A stretch of 14,464 nucleotides of DNA from Aeriscardovia sp. (GCA_017538865.1 JAFYIA010000006.1:1-14464), one strand, 5' to 3'; counted from the first letter of the stretch, positions 1 to 7,518 are shown. The notes: generated by a model from the sequence alone, not told the origin. Program-made: numbers and translations.

Positions 1-2057
1 GCAAAGCGGATGCTCATGCCCTTTTTGGAGATGAAGATGAGGTCGTCGTCCCCGTTGCAAAGGCCTGCCCCTATCACTTCGTCCCCGGGGGCCAGGGAGA
101 TGGCTATAAGGCCACGCCTGCGCCCGTTGGCGTAACTGGAGAGGGCCGTCTTTTTGACTTTCCCGCTCTTTGTGGCCAGAACCAGGAAGGAGGCCTCGTC
201 GAAGTTGGAGATGGAGAGCATCTGCTCCACTTTCTCCCCGGGCTCGAGCTGCAGGACGTTTGCTATGTGCTGGCCTTTGGAGTCCCTCTTGGACTCCGGA
301 ACTTCGAACCCCTTTATCTTGTAGAGGCGCCCGAGGTTGGTGAAGAAGAGGAGCCAGTCGTGGTTGGAAGCGGAAATGAAGTGATCCACGAGGTCCCCTT
401 CGGCCAGGGAGGCCCCTTTGATCCCCTTGCCCCCGCGGTGCTGGGACTTGTACTCGTCTTTGGAGGTGGCCTTTATATAGCCGGAGCGGGTCAAAGAATA
501 GACCATGGACTTCTCTTCTATCAGGTCCTCGTCTTCCACCTTGGAGGAGTCTCGGACTATCTGGGTCCTCCTGTCGTCTCCGAACTTGTCGACAATCTCC
601 CCCAGCTCCTTTTCGAGGATCTCGACCCTCTTTTGCGGATCGGAGAGAATGGCGTCGCACTCTTCGATTTCGGCCGTGAGCCTGTCGTGGTCGCTTACAA
701 TCTTCTCCCTCTCCAGGGAGGCGAGCTGGCGAAGCTGCATGGAGAGGATCCCGTCGGCCTGGCCGTCGTCTATGGAGAGCATCGCCTTGAGCCGTTCCCT
801 GGCCTCCTCCGCGTTGCGGCTCTCTTTCAACGCCCCCACGACTTCGTCCACCTTGGAGACCACTTTCACCAGGGCCAGGAGGAGGTGCTCCTTCTTTTGG
901 GTCTCCTTCTTCGTGTAGGCGGTCCTCCTGCGGATGACCTCCATCTGGTGGTCTATCCAGAGGGTGACGAAGCGGTCCAGAGAGAGGGTCCTGGGGACTC
1001 CGTCCACCAGGGCCAGCATATTGGCCCCGAAGGTCGTCTGGAGCTGGGTGTGCTTGAAGAGATTGTTCAAGACTACCTTGGGGACGGCGTCCCTCTTGAG
1101 GGTGAGGACGATCTTGAGGCCTTCCTTGCTGTTGGTGGACTCCTCCATGTCCGCTATGCCCTTTATAGTTCCAGCCTTTATGAGGTCGACTATGGAGGCC
1201 ATGAGTCTGTCGGGGTTCACCTGGTAGGGGAGCTCCGTTATTACAAGGCAGGTCCTCTTGTCTATCTCCTCAATCCTGACCTTGGCGCGCATGACTATGG
1301 CGCCCCGGCCCGTACGGTAGGCTTCCTCTATCCCCTTCCTGCCCAAAATCTCGGCCCCGGTGGGGAAGTCCGGGCCCTGGATGATGGAGATTAGGGCGTC
1401 CAGGATCTCGTCCTTGGAGGCTCCGGGGTGGTCCAGCACCCAGCGTATGCCCGCCGCCACCTCGCGCAGGTTGTGGGTGGGGATGTTCGTAGCCATGCCC
1501 ACCGCTATGCCTGCCGAGCCGTTCACCAGGAGGTTGGGGAAGCGCGCGGGGAGGACCGTGGGCTCCTGCTGCTGGCCGTCGTAGTTGGGGACGAAGTCGA
1601 CGGAGTCCTTGTCGATGTCCCTGACCATCTCCAAAGAGAGCTGGTTCATGCAGCACTCGGTGTACCTCATGGCGGCGGGGGAGGGGTCGGAGGGCGATCC
1701 GAAGTTCCCGTGGCTGAAGACCAAAGGGTAGCGCATGGCCCAGGGCTGGGCCAGCCTCACCAGGGCGTCGTAGATGGAGGCGTCGCCGTGGGGGTGGTAG
1801 TTGCCCATGACTTCCCCCACGATCCTCGCGGACTTGGTCGGGCCCTTGTTGGGCTTGTACCCCCCTTCGAGCATGCCGTAGATGATGCGCCTGTGGACGG
1901 GCTTGAGGCCGTCCCTCACGTCCGGCAGGGCCCTGTCGACGATCACCGAGATCGCGTAGGCCAGGTAGGACTCCCTCATCTCTCGGCTGATGTTCACCGG
2001 GTTTATGCGGCCCTCTCCGTCCTCTTCCTGCATCTGTTCAAACAAATCGCTGTCCAT
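1..2057 (-). CDS. gyrA: DNA gyrase subunit A, 3' end beyond the window
   Basis: Gyrase A cuts and rejoins DNA as the A2B2 complex with GyrB to introduce negative supercoils. I translated 685 codons in an unbroken minus-strand frame from the ATG at 2057 to the window edge. The frame is still open, so the gene is partial; the family usually has about 820-900 residues. The active-site tyrosine is Y132 in AMRYTE. The quinolone-determining segment is HPHGDASIYDALVR (residues 88-101), with Ala at position 93. The GyrA box reads QHRGGKG (539-545) and opens the C-terminal beta-pinwheel that wraps DNA. A strong Shine-Dalgarno, AAGGGGAG (2059-2066), overlaps the gyrB stop codon, so the two subunits are probably translated in a coupled way from one message. 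Identification is certain. Confidence 0.98.
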   Translation of the reverse strand, partial: MDSDLFEQMQEEDGEGRINPVNISREMRESYLAYAISVIVDRALPDVRDGLKPVHRRIIYGMLEGGYKPNKGPTKSARIVGEVMGNYHPHGDASIYDALVRLAQPWAMRYPLVFSHGNFGSPSDPSPAAMRYTECCMNQLSLEMVRDIDKDSVDFVPNYDGQQQEPTVLPARFPNLLVNGSAGIAVGMATNIPTHNLREVAAGIRWVLDHPGASKDEILDALISIIQGPDFPTGAEILGRKGIEEAYRTGRGAIVMRAKVRIEEIDKRTCLVITELPYQVNPDRLMASIVDLIKAGTIKGIADMEESTNSKEGLKIVLTLKRDAVPKVVLNNLFKHTQLQTTFGANMLALVDGVPRTLSLDRFVTLWIDHQMEVIRRRTAYTKKETQKKEHLLLALVKVVSKVDEVVGALKESRNAEEARERLKAMLSIDDGQADGILSMQLRQLASLEREKIVSDHDRLTAEIEECDAILSDPQKRVEILEKELGEIVDKFGDDRRTQIVRDSSKVEDEDLIEEKSMVYSLTRSGYIKATSKDEYKSQHRGGKGIKGASLAEGDLVDHFISASNHDWLLFFTNLGRLYKIKGFEVPESKRDSKGQHIANVLQLEPGEKVEQMLSISNFDEASFLVLATKSGKVKKTALSSYANGRRRGLIAISLAPGDEVIGAGLCNGDDDLIFISKKGMSIRF

Positions 2058-2065
2058 GACTCCCC

Positions 2066-4072
2066 TTACGCGTCTATGAATTTGACGCTCTTGGCTTCCG
2101 CCTCAATGAACTCTCTCCTGGGCTCGACCGCCTCCCCCATGAGCATGGCGAAGGTGGCGTCCGCAAATTCGGCGTCCCCCATGCACACTTTCTTGAGGAG
2201 CCTCTTGGAGGGATCCATGGTGGTCTCCCAGAGCTCCTGGGCGTCCATCTCCCCCAGGCCCTTGTAGCGCTGTATCGCGTTCTCGCTGCGCAGCTTCCTT
2301 CCCTCTTCCTGGCCCTCTTTTATCCTTTGGTCCCTCTGGGCGTCGGAAAAGGCGAAGCTGTCGGGGCCCTTGGTCCAGCGGATCCTGTAGAGGGGGGGCA
2401 TGGCTATGTAGACGTAGCCCGCCTCGATGAGGGGGCGCATGTAGCGGAAGAACAGGGTCAAAAGCAGGGTGGCTATGTGCGCCCCGTCCACGTCGGCGTC
2501 GGCCATGACTATCACCTTGTGGTACCTGGCCTTGGAGACGTCGAAGGAGGGTCCGCTCCCGGCGCCGATGCTGGCTATCAGGGTCTCTATGGTCTCGCTT
2601 CTGACCATTTTCTCCGTCGTAGCCTTCTCGGTGTTCAAGATCTTGCCCCTCAAAGGCAAAATGGCCTGGAACTTCTGATCCCTTCCCGACACGGCGCTGC
2701 CCCCGGCGGAGTTGCCTTCCACTATGAACAGCTCGCAAAGATCCGGGTTCTTGTACGCGCAGTCTTTGAGCTTGTCCGGGGTGGTGGCGGACTCCAGAAG
2801 GGACTTCTTGCGGCTGGCCTCCCTGGCCTTGCGGGCTGCAATCCTCGCCTTGTAGGCGTCGGCCGCCTTCCCCACGATGAGCTTGCCCGCGGCCGGGTGG
2901 GAATCGAGCCAGGCGTAGAACTTGTCGTTTACGACCTTCTGCACGAAGGCCTTGGCCTCGGAGTTTCCGAGCTTGCCCTTGGTCTGCCCTTCGAACTGGG
3001 GGTTGACGAGCTTTACCGAAACCACGGCCACGAGGCCCTCCCTCACGTCTTCCCCGGAGAGGTTCTCGTCTGCGGCCTTCAAAAGGCCCTTGTCTCTGGC
3101 GTAGCGGTTGAGGGTGGAAGTGATCGCGGCCTTGAAGCCCTCCTCGTGGGTCCCCCCGTCCACGGTCTCGATGGTGTTGGCGAAGGTCTTCAGGACGGTT
3201 CCGTACTTGCCCGTCCAGGTCAGGGCGATGTCGAGGGAAATCCCCAGGGGCTTGTCTTCCGCCTTGAGGGCTATCACGTCCGGGAAGAGCGGGGGCATGG
3301 AGTCCGAGTCGCAAAGGTGAGCAACGTAGTCCGAGAGGCCGCCTTCGTAGAGGAAGGAGGCTTCTTGCGCGCCACCCTCCTCCCTTTCGTCCTTGAGGCT
3401 TATGGAGAGGCCCGGGTTCAGGAACGCCGTCTGCTGGAGGCGCTGGCGGATGATGTCAAAGCTGTAGTCGGTAGTCTCTTTGAAGATCTTGGGATCGGCG
3501 TAGAAGGTTACCCGGGTGCCGGTCTCCCCCTCCGGGACTTCTTTCACCTTCTTCAGGGGCTCCAAAGGCTTGTGGTCGATGTAGGTCTGCTCCCAGAGCC
3601 ACCCTCCCCTCTCGACTTCGACCTCCATCTTCGTGGAGAGGGCGTTTACGACCGAAATGCCCACGCCGTGCAGGCCTCCGGACACGGAATACCCTCCGCC
3701 GCCGAACTTGCCTCCGGCGTTGAGCTTGGTCATTACGACTTCTACCCCGCTCTTACCCTCTCCAGGGACGATGTCGACAGGGATCCCCCTCCCGTCGTCT
3801 GTCACCCTTATCCCGTTTTCGGGAAGGATCTCGACCTCGATCTTGGTGGCGTAGCCCGCCAGGGCCTCATCTACGGAGTTGTCGACTATCTCGTAGACCA
3901 GGTGGTGCAGCCCCCTGGAATTTGTGGAGCCTATATACATCCCCGGGCGCGTCCTGACGTGCTCGAGGCCTTCGAGGACCTTGAGATCCGAAGCGTTGTA
4001 CTGCGAAGGCCGGGAAGCCCCTCCCGCGCCCTCGGGCTGCCTTAGATTGCTGTCTTGTTCGCTAGAGTCCAC
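2066..4072 (-). CDS. gyrB: DNA gyrase subunit B
   Basis: ATPase subunit of gyrase. From the GTG at 4072 it is 668 residues. The GHKL ATPase region has YEIVDNSVDEA (catalytic Glu about residue 61), DDGRGIP (about 92-98) and GGLHGVGISVVNALS (132-146). The TOPRIM domain has ELFIVEGNSAGGSA and the metal-binding DADVDGAHI (525-533). PLRGKILN and the final KSVKFIDA are also typical. The start needs judgement. The longest frame begins at an ATG at 4144, but that has almost no Shine-Dalgarno, and the extra 24 residues (MSKGPLRGDLSLQ...) look like no GyrB leader. The GTG at 4072 has AAAAGGGG at 4080-4087 with a 7-base spacer, so I chose it. It lies directly upstream of gyrA in the same direction. Confidence 0.96.
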   Translation of the reverse strand: MDSSEQDSNLRQPEGAGGASRPSQYNASDLKVLEGLEHVRTRPGMYIGSTNSRGLHHLVYEIVDNSVDEALAGYATKIEVEILPENGIRVTDDGRGIPVDIVPGEGKSGVEVVMTKLNAGGKFGGGGYSVSGGLHGVGISVVNALSTKMEVEVERGGWLWEQTYIDHKPLEPLKKVKEVPEGETGTRVTFYADPKIFKETTDYSFDIIRQRLQQTAFLNPGLSISLKDEREEGGAQEASFLYEGGLSDYVAHLCDSDSMPPLFPDVIALKAEDKPLGISLDIALTWTGKYGTVLKTFANTIETVDGGTHEEGFKAAITSTLNRYARDKGLLKAADENLSGEDVREGLVAVVSVKLVNPQFEGQTKGKLGNSEAKAFVQKVVNDKFYAWLDSHPAAGKLIVGKAADAYKARIAARKAREASRKKSLLESATTPDKLKDCAYKNPDLCELFIVEGNSAGGSAVSGRDQKFQAILPLRGKILNTEKATTEKMVRSETIETLIASIGAGSGPSFDVSKARYHKVIVMADADVDGAHIATLLLTLFFRYMRPLIEAGYVYIAMPPLYRIRWTKGPDSFAFSDAQRDQRIKEGQEEGRKLRSENAIQRYKGLGEMDAQELWETTMDPSKRLLKKVCMGDAEFADATFAMLMGEAVEPRREFIEAEAKSVKFIDA

Positions 4073-4205
4073 TGTGATGCCCCTTTTCGATCCGGCCCTC
4101 CGGGATTGAAGGCTTAAATCCCCTCTCAGAGGGCCTTTGCTCATTCCAGGATAAAATACGCGCAGGACACGCTTTAAGCCCGAATCAGGCCGATTTTTTA
4201 ACGTT
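4073..4205 (-). promoter_or_regulatory. gyrB upstream region, possible promoter
   Basis: This is the only gap of any size in the left-arm cluster. On the minus strand an AT-rich hexamer TATTTT (4153-4158) could be a -10 box. No convincing -35 hexamer stands at 16-18 bases from it. If transcription starts here, the upstream ATG at 4144 would lie at or near the first base of the message, which again favours the GTG at 4072. No rho-independent terminator (stem plus T-run) is seen after dciA, so read-through from dnaN-recF-dciA is also possible. Confidence 0.3.
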
Positions 4206-4637
4206 TTAAACTATTTTTACCCTAACCCTGGCCCCGCCTATATGCTCGTTCAGCGCTTTTTCGATTTCCGCTTCGTCGAACCTCCTCCTTTTGGCCCTGA
4301 GGCCGGAGCGGGCCTCGAGCACAACTACGTCCCCTTCGAGCTTGGAAAAGGCGTAGGCCCTGCTCAAAGCCGGAAAAAGGCCGTCCCACTCCGAGAAGAA
4401 CCCTGTCACTTTCCCCGCCCTGGCCAAGGCGCCCCCGAGCAGGGACGAGGCCCGCACCGCCTCGCGCCCGGGGGAGCCGAAGGCTTCGGCGCTCCGCTCC
4501 GACTTTTCCGCCCGGGCCTCGAAGGATCCCGGCAGGGAGGGGAGGTACAGGGCGCCTATGAAGGAGACGATCTCCTCCCCGCGGCCGGGAAGGCAGGAAA
4601 AAGGCTTTTCACCTGAGGGATTCGATTGGGATTCCAT
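4206..4637 (-). CDS. dciA: DciA / DUF721 family protein
   Basis: 143 residues. DciA proteins are ancestral bacterial helicase operators that interact with DnaB and help load it at the origin. The gene sits exactly where actinobacteria carry DUF721, between recF and gyrB. The C-terminal half (about 62-143) fits the family: an LGGALARAG helix, FSEWDGLF with a central Trp, a beta strand VVVLEARSG, then a helix with ALNEHIGG and a closing strand VRVKIV. The first 60 residues match nothing I recognise. The start ATG lies inside recF (29-base overlap) and is preceded by GAGGAAGG with good spacing, suggesting coupled translation. The sequence is divergent, so the family call rests on context as much as on sequence. 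Confidence 0.75.
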   Translation of the reverse strand: MESQSNPSGEKPFSCLPGRGEEIVSFIGALYLPSLPGSFEARAEKSERSAEAFGSPGREAVRASSLLGGALARAGKVTGFFSEWDGLFPALSRAYAFSKLEGDVVVLEARSGLRAKRRRFDEAEIEKALNEHIGGARVRVKIV

Positions 4638-5688
4638 GCCACCCTTCCTCGGTAGGGACGTCCTCCCTGCTGGTGGAGGTTATGAAGGCCTGGGTCCCTT
4701 CAGGCAGGGAAGAGAGGATGCGCCCCCTCTTTTCGGGGTCCAGCTGCGCGAAGACGTCGTCCAGGATGAGGACGGGGCCGAGCGGGGCGAGGATGCGGAA
4801 CTGGGCCATGCGCAGGGAGAGGGCCGCCATCCAGGACTGGCCGCCGCTGGCCACTTCCGCCAGGGGGAAGCCTTCCAGGGACAGCGCCAAGTCGTCCCTC
4901 TGCGGCCCCAGAAGCGGGAACCCCGCCGCGATCTCGGCGGAAATCCTCTCTTCCAAGTGCCGGCCGACTTTTTCAAGCCCCCCTTCCTCCAGCGCCTCCT
5001 CGAACGAGGGGGCGTAGGAGAGCGAAGCCTCGAGGCCGGAAAACTCCGCATAAGCCTTGCGGAAGGCGGAGGCTATCTGCGAGGCGGCCCTGGCCCTGTA
5101 CTCCGTAATCGATGCCGACAGCCCTGCAAATTGGGAGTTGAACGCCTCCAGGGCAGAGAGGAGCTGGCGCCTGGAGGGGCCGGCGTCCTCCCTGATTTTT
5201 TTCAGGAGGCTGGATTTTTGCGCCAGGACCCTTGAAAACCCGCGCTTTTCCTCCCTGTAGGGGGGGAACATCTGCGAGCACGCCTCGTCCAAAAGGCCTC
5301 GGCGGCGCTCCGGGGAGGAGCAGAGCAGGAGGTCTTGGGGCCCGAAGGACGAGGCGGCCAGGGGCCGGATTTTGGAAAAGCCCTTCCATGCCCCCCCGTC
5401 TTCCCGGGCATAGAGCCTCCCCGCCTTGATCGCGGCTTCAAGCACCCTCTCCCCGGCGGGGCCTTCGGATATTTTCGCCTTGACGTCGGCTTCCCGCGCC
5501 CCGTGGCGGACCTGCAGGGAGAGCCGCGCGCGGGGGGAGGAGCCGGAAGAGAGGAGGCCTACGGCCTCGGCTATGTTCGTCTTTCCGCTCCCGTTGGGGC
5601 CGTATATCACGTTCACCCCCGGGGAAGGATCCAAGAGGAGGCCCTTCCAGTTCCTGTAGTCCCTCAGGGCCAGCCTCTCGATTTTCAT
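4609..5688 (-). CDS. recF: DNA replication and repair protein RecF
   Basis: 359 residues, normal for RecF, an SMC/ABC-like ATPase that helps load RecA at single-strand gaps and supports recovery of stalled forks. Walker A is GPNGSGKTN (30-38). LGPQRDDL is the conserved GPxRDD segment. The ABC signature region is VASGGQSWMAAL (about 280-290), with Ser-Trp where many homologues have Gln-Arg. Walker B is LILDDVFAQLD (about 307-317). The ATG overlaps the dnaN stop by one base (TAATG) and has no clear Shine-Dalgarno, so translation probably re-initiates after dnaN. Its 3' end overlaps dciA. The dnaN-recF-dciA-gyrB-gyrA order is the classical actinobacterial arrangement. Confidence 0.96.
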   Translation of the reverse strand: MKIERLALRDYRNWKGLLLDPSPGVNVIYGPNGSGKTNIAEAVGLLSSGSSPRARLSLQVRHGAREADVKAKISEGPAGERVLEAAIKAGRLYAREDGGAWKGFSKIRPLAASSFGPQDLLLCSSPERRRGLLDEACSQMFPPYREEKRGFSRVLAQKSSLLKKIREDAGPSRRQLLSALEAFNSQFAGLSASITEYRARAASQIASAFRKAYAEFSGLEASLSYAPSFEEALEEGGLEKVGRHLEERISAEIAAGFPLLGPQRDDLALSLEGFPLAEVASGGQSWMAALSLRMAQFRILAPLGPVLILDDVFAQLDPEKRGRILSSLPEGTQAFITSTSREDVPTEEGWHGIPIESLR

Positions 5689-6866
5689 TAGAGGGTGATG
5701 GGGGTGATGAGGTACCTGTAGGAGAGGTCCGGCTGGCCGTCGCGCCCTTCCTGGCCGTCAAACTCCACTATCCTGAGGTCTTCGTTCGTCCTCATGCGTA
5801 TGCAGGAGAAGCGGATGAGGGAGAGCCCTTCCATGAGGGGGGCGGGGCCGAAGTCCAGCTCCACGGCCCTGCCGATGAGGGCCGCGCCCATAGTCTCGCT
5901 GGCCGCGGCCTTGGCGTTCTTGGCGCTTATGACGCACTTGGCGGGGGAGACGTCCACGTGCACGGCTTCATCGCCTTCCGTCACCGACGCCACCCTCCTG
6001 AAGACGGAGAGGAACTCGTCTCTATCCAAGATTATGTTCACGTCGTACTCGTCTTTGAAGAGCCTCTCGGTTTGCGGGAACGCGGAGGGATCGGTCAGCT
6101 GCACGGTCTTCACCTTTCCGGCGCTTTCGAAAGACATGATCGAAGGATCTTCGGGGTTGAACCCGATCCGGACGGATTCGCTTTCGGGCAGGGACTTGAA
6201 AGAGTTGGAAATGGATTTCAGGGCGGCGGCCTCCACGAGAACGCTCCCCCTGTAGTCCCCGAAGGGGGTCCATCCGACCGCGCACCTGGCCATGCGGTAC
6301 CTGTTGGTGGCAGTGAAGACGATTTCGGATTCTTTGAACTCCATCTTTACGCTGCTGAACTCGGGGCCGCTGTCGGCGCCCTTGCCGGCGGCGAAGACCG
6401 ACCTCTGTACGGCGGAGGCGAGGTCCGAGGGGGAGATCGAGCCCTGAATGCCCAGGCGCCTGGCCTCCTCCCCCTCTGGGAAGGCGGGAATCTCGTCTGC
6501 AGGGCCGGAGGTCAGCAGGAGCGGGGGAAACTCCACTTCCCCTTCCACCTCGGTGAGCTGGAGGCGGAAGCCTCCCGCGGATATGTGCACGGCGTTGCCT
6601 TCGGTCTCTACGGAGCAGTATTCGGAGGAAAGCGCCTGAATGCCCTTGAAAGCGAGCTCCGCCCAAACGATCGCGCTGCCTTCTTCGTCAATTCTGGCCT
6701 CTATGTGGTAGGAGGCGGCCCTGTCGCGGCCCACGGCCTTCACTTTGAGTTCATTCCCCCCGGTTTCAAGCTTTATCTTCCCCTCGTCTTTGGGAATCTG
6801 CGCCAGAGCTTCCCTGGCCCACGCGATCGCGTCCTTCAGATCGGCGGTCCCTACCCTCAACTGCAT
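5688..6866 (-). CDS. dnaN: DNA polymerase III beta subunit (sliding clamp)
   Basis: 392 residues, slightly longer than the E. coli clamp (366), as in actinobacteria. The protein forms a ring dimer around DNA that tethers polymerase and other partners. Three clamp domains can be followed. FTATNRYRMARC in the middle is the typical clamp strand (compare TDGHRLA). The C-terminus is YRYLITPITL. The usual ending is close to YLLMPxRL, which lines the partner-binding pocket; here the proline is kept but Met and Arg are Thr (ITPITL). The start ATG is preceded by GAGAGGAAG. A stable stem-loop lies immediately upstream of that Shine-Dalgarno. The gene is first in the left-arm cluster and reads away from oriC. 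Confidence 0.95.
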   Translation of the reverse strand: MQLRVGTADLKDAIAWAREALAQIPKDEGKIKLETGGNELKVKAVGRDRAASYHIEARIDEEGSAIVWAELAFKGIQALSSEYCSVETEGNAVHISAGGFRLQLTEVEGEVEFPPLLLTSGPADEIPAFPEGEEARRLGIQGSISPSDLASAVQRSVFAAGKGADSGPEFSSVKMEFKESEIVFTATNRYRMARCAVGWTPFGDYRGSVLVEAAALKSISNSFKSLPESESVRIGFNPEDPSIMSFESAGKVKTVQLTDPSAFPQTERLFKDEYDVNIILDRDEFLSVFRRVASVTEGDEAVHVDVSPAKCVISAKNAKAAASETMGAALIGRAVELDFGPAPLMEGLSLIRFSCIRMRTNEDLRIVEFDGQEGRDGQPDLSYRYLITPITL

Positions 6867-6880
6867 CGCTCTTCCTCTCC

Positions 6881-6900
6881 CCGGCGCCGAAATGCGCCGG
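6881..6900 (-). promoter_or_regulatory. stem-loop in the dnaN leader
   Basis: CCGGCGC (6881-6887) and GCGCCGG (6894-6900) form a perfect 7-bp GC stem with a 6-base loop. On the dnaN message it sits directly before the purine-rich Shine-Dalgarno and is not followed by a T-run, so it is not an intrinsic terminator. A role in message stability or in exposing the ribosome binding site is inference. Confidence 0.45.
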
Positions 6901-7172
6901 AACTCAATGGCTACAGTATGAAGATTCTATTTCCTTTTCCTTCCGGAAAAGCGAAAACATTTTTGCGCCTTTCCAGGCTTGCTCTCCCCTTTCTGCTGTT
7001 CTAAAAGCGCTTTTTCAAAGGCGCCGCAGGCCGATCCCATATGCGGCCGGGCGATTTTTAGAGCCGCTTCCTTCTTTTTCCGGGCCTCTTTCTCTAGGTA
7101 ATTTTCGGGCCTTTTCTTCCCTTCCTCCGAATTTGCCCCTGCATTCTCAGGGTTCCGGCTTTCAGGTGCCCT
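6901..7172. other. dnaN-side flank of oriC, no gene
   Basis: About 270 bases without a plausible gene. It contains pyrimidine-rich plus-strand stretches (TTCCTTTTCCTTCC, CTTCTTTTTC), a palindrome AAAAGCGCTTTT (7003-7014), and a 6-bp inverted repeat GCCGCA/TGCGGC (7023-7028 and 7042-7047). The dnaN promoter must lie here or within oriC. TAGAAT on the minus strand (6924-6929) is the best -10-like hexamer, but I see no good -35 partner. Confidence 0.35.
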
Positions 7173-7221
7173 TGTGGAAAACTGCAGGATTTGGTTTGCC
7201 CACAGCTTAAAATGTGCTCAT

Positions 7222-7292
7222 CCCTACTACTACATCATTTAGTAAAACATTTATATATGTAGTAGTAGTAGGGGCGGTGGATATGTGGATAA
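7222..7292 (-). promoter_or_regulatory. origin unwinding element: DnaA box, GC block, DnaA-trios, AT-rich DUE
   Basis: Read on the minus strand from 7292, the order is: TTATCCACA; a second box-like site ATATCCACC sharing one base; a GCCCC block; TAC four times (7259-7270); then ATATATAAATG. This is the order of the Bacillus subtilis basal unwinding system (two boxes, GC cluster, DnaA-trio, AT-rich DUE), where DnaA filaments extend from the boxes along 3'-GAT-5' triplets on one strand. At the far edge, CCC followed by TAC three times (7222-7233) repeats the motif on the opposite strand, giving a 12-bp inverted repeat with 7262-7273 around a 28-base AT-rich centre. The match to the first half is strong; the role of the mirrored half is unknown. 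Confidence 0.8.
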
Positions 7293-7340
7293 CTCGACCC
7301 TCCCGCCTACTCTCCGTAGGGGCGATCGAGGATCAAATTT

Positions 7341-7371
7341 TGTGGATAACTTGTGGATAACTTGTGGATAA
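7341..7371 (-). repeat. tandem DnaA boxes, 11-bp period
   Basis: Three perfect TGTGGATAA sites (TTATCCACA on the minus strand) start at 7341, 7352 and 7363. They are separated by identical CT dinucleotides, so the unit TGTGGATAACT repeats every 11 bases, about one helical turn. All boxes therefore face the same side of the DNA, suited to cooperative DnaA filament growth toward the unwinding element on their left. Confidence 0.9.
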
Positions 7372-7452
7372 CTTTTTGAAAAGGCCGAGTTATCCACAAA
7401 AAATCCGATTGTGGATAACTTTTGACCACTTATCCACAAGTTATCAACCGAG

Positions 7453-7503
7453 TTATCCACAAAAAAACGCCACTTATCCACAAAAAAACGCCACTTATCC
7501 ACA
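7453..7503 (+). repeat. tandem DnaA boxes, 21-bp period
   Basis: Perfect TTATCCACA boxes start at 7453, 7474 and 7495. The first two are followed by an identical 12-base spacer (six A then CGCCAC), making two exact copies of a 21-bp unit, then a third box. The period is two helical turns. The orientation is opposite to the 11-bp array, so the two arrays point toward each other across boxes 7390, 7410 and 7430. Confidence 0.9.
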
Positions 7504-7518
7504 TTGCAAAATCCGGCT

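Noticed and set aside
267..1394. Long plus-strand frames opposite gyrA (also 505-918 and 934-1227)
   Set aside because: GyrA reads without interruption on the minus strand with all family motifs, so these are shadows of it.
2327..4045. 572-codon plus-strand open frame opposite gyrB
   Set aside because: It lies entirely antisense to a clear gyrB, its translation is Gly/Val/Leu-rich without motifs, and long antisense frames are common opposite GC-rich codon-biased genes.
4145..4205. Rho-independent terminator after dciA
   Set aside because: Only a weak 3-bp GCC/GGC pairing is seen near the T/A stretch; not enough to call a terminator.
5947..5962. CACGTG core inside dnaN as a possible parS site
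   Set aside because: The flanks do not match TGTTTCACGTGAAACA: only about one flanking base per arm agrees. I found no good parS anywhere in the window by eye.
7251..7502. Small open frame rich in VDKW/VDN repeats inside oriC
   Set aside because: The repeats are translated DnaA boxes; the DNA pattern is fully explained by the origin.
7341..7503. CRISPR-like regular repeats
   Set aside because: The repeat is the 9-base DnaA box in both orientations with short, identical spacers, not long repeats with unique spacers.
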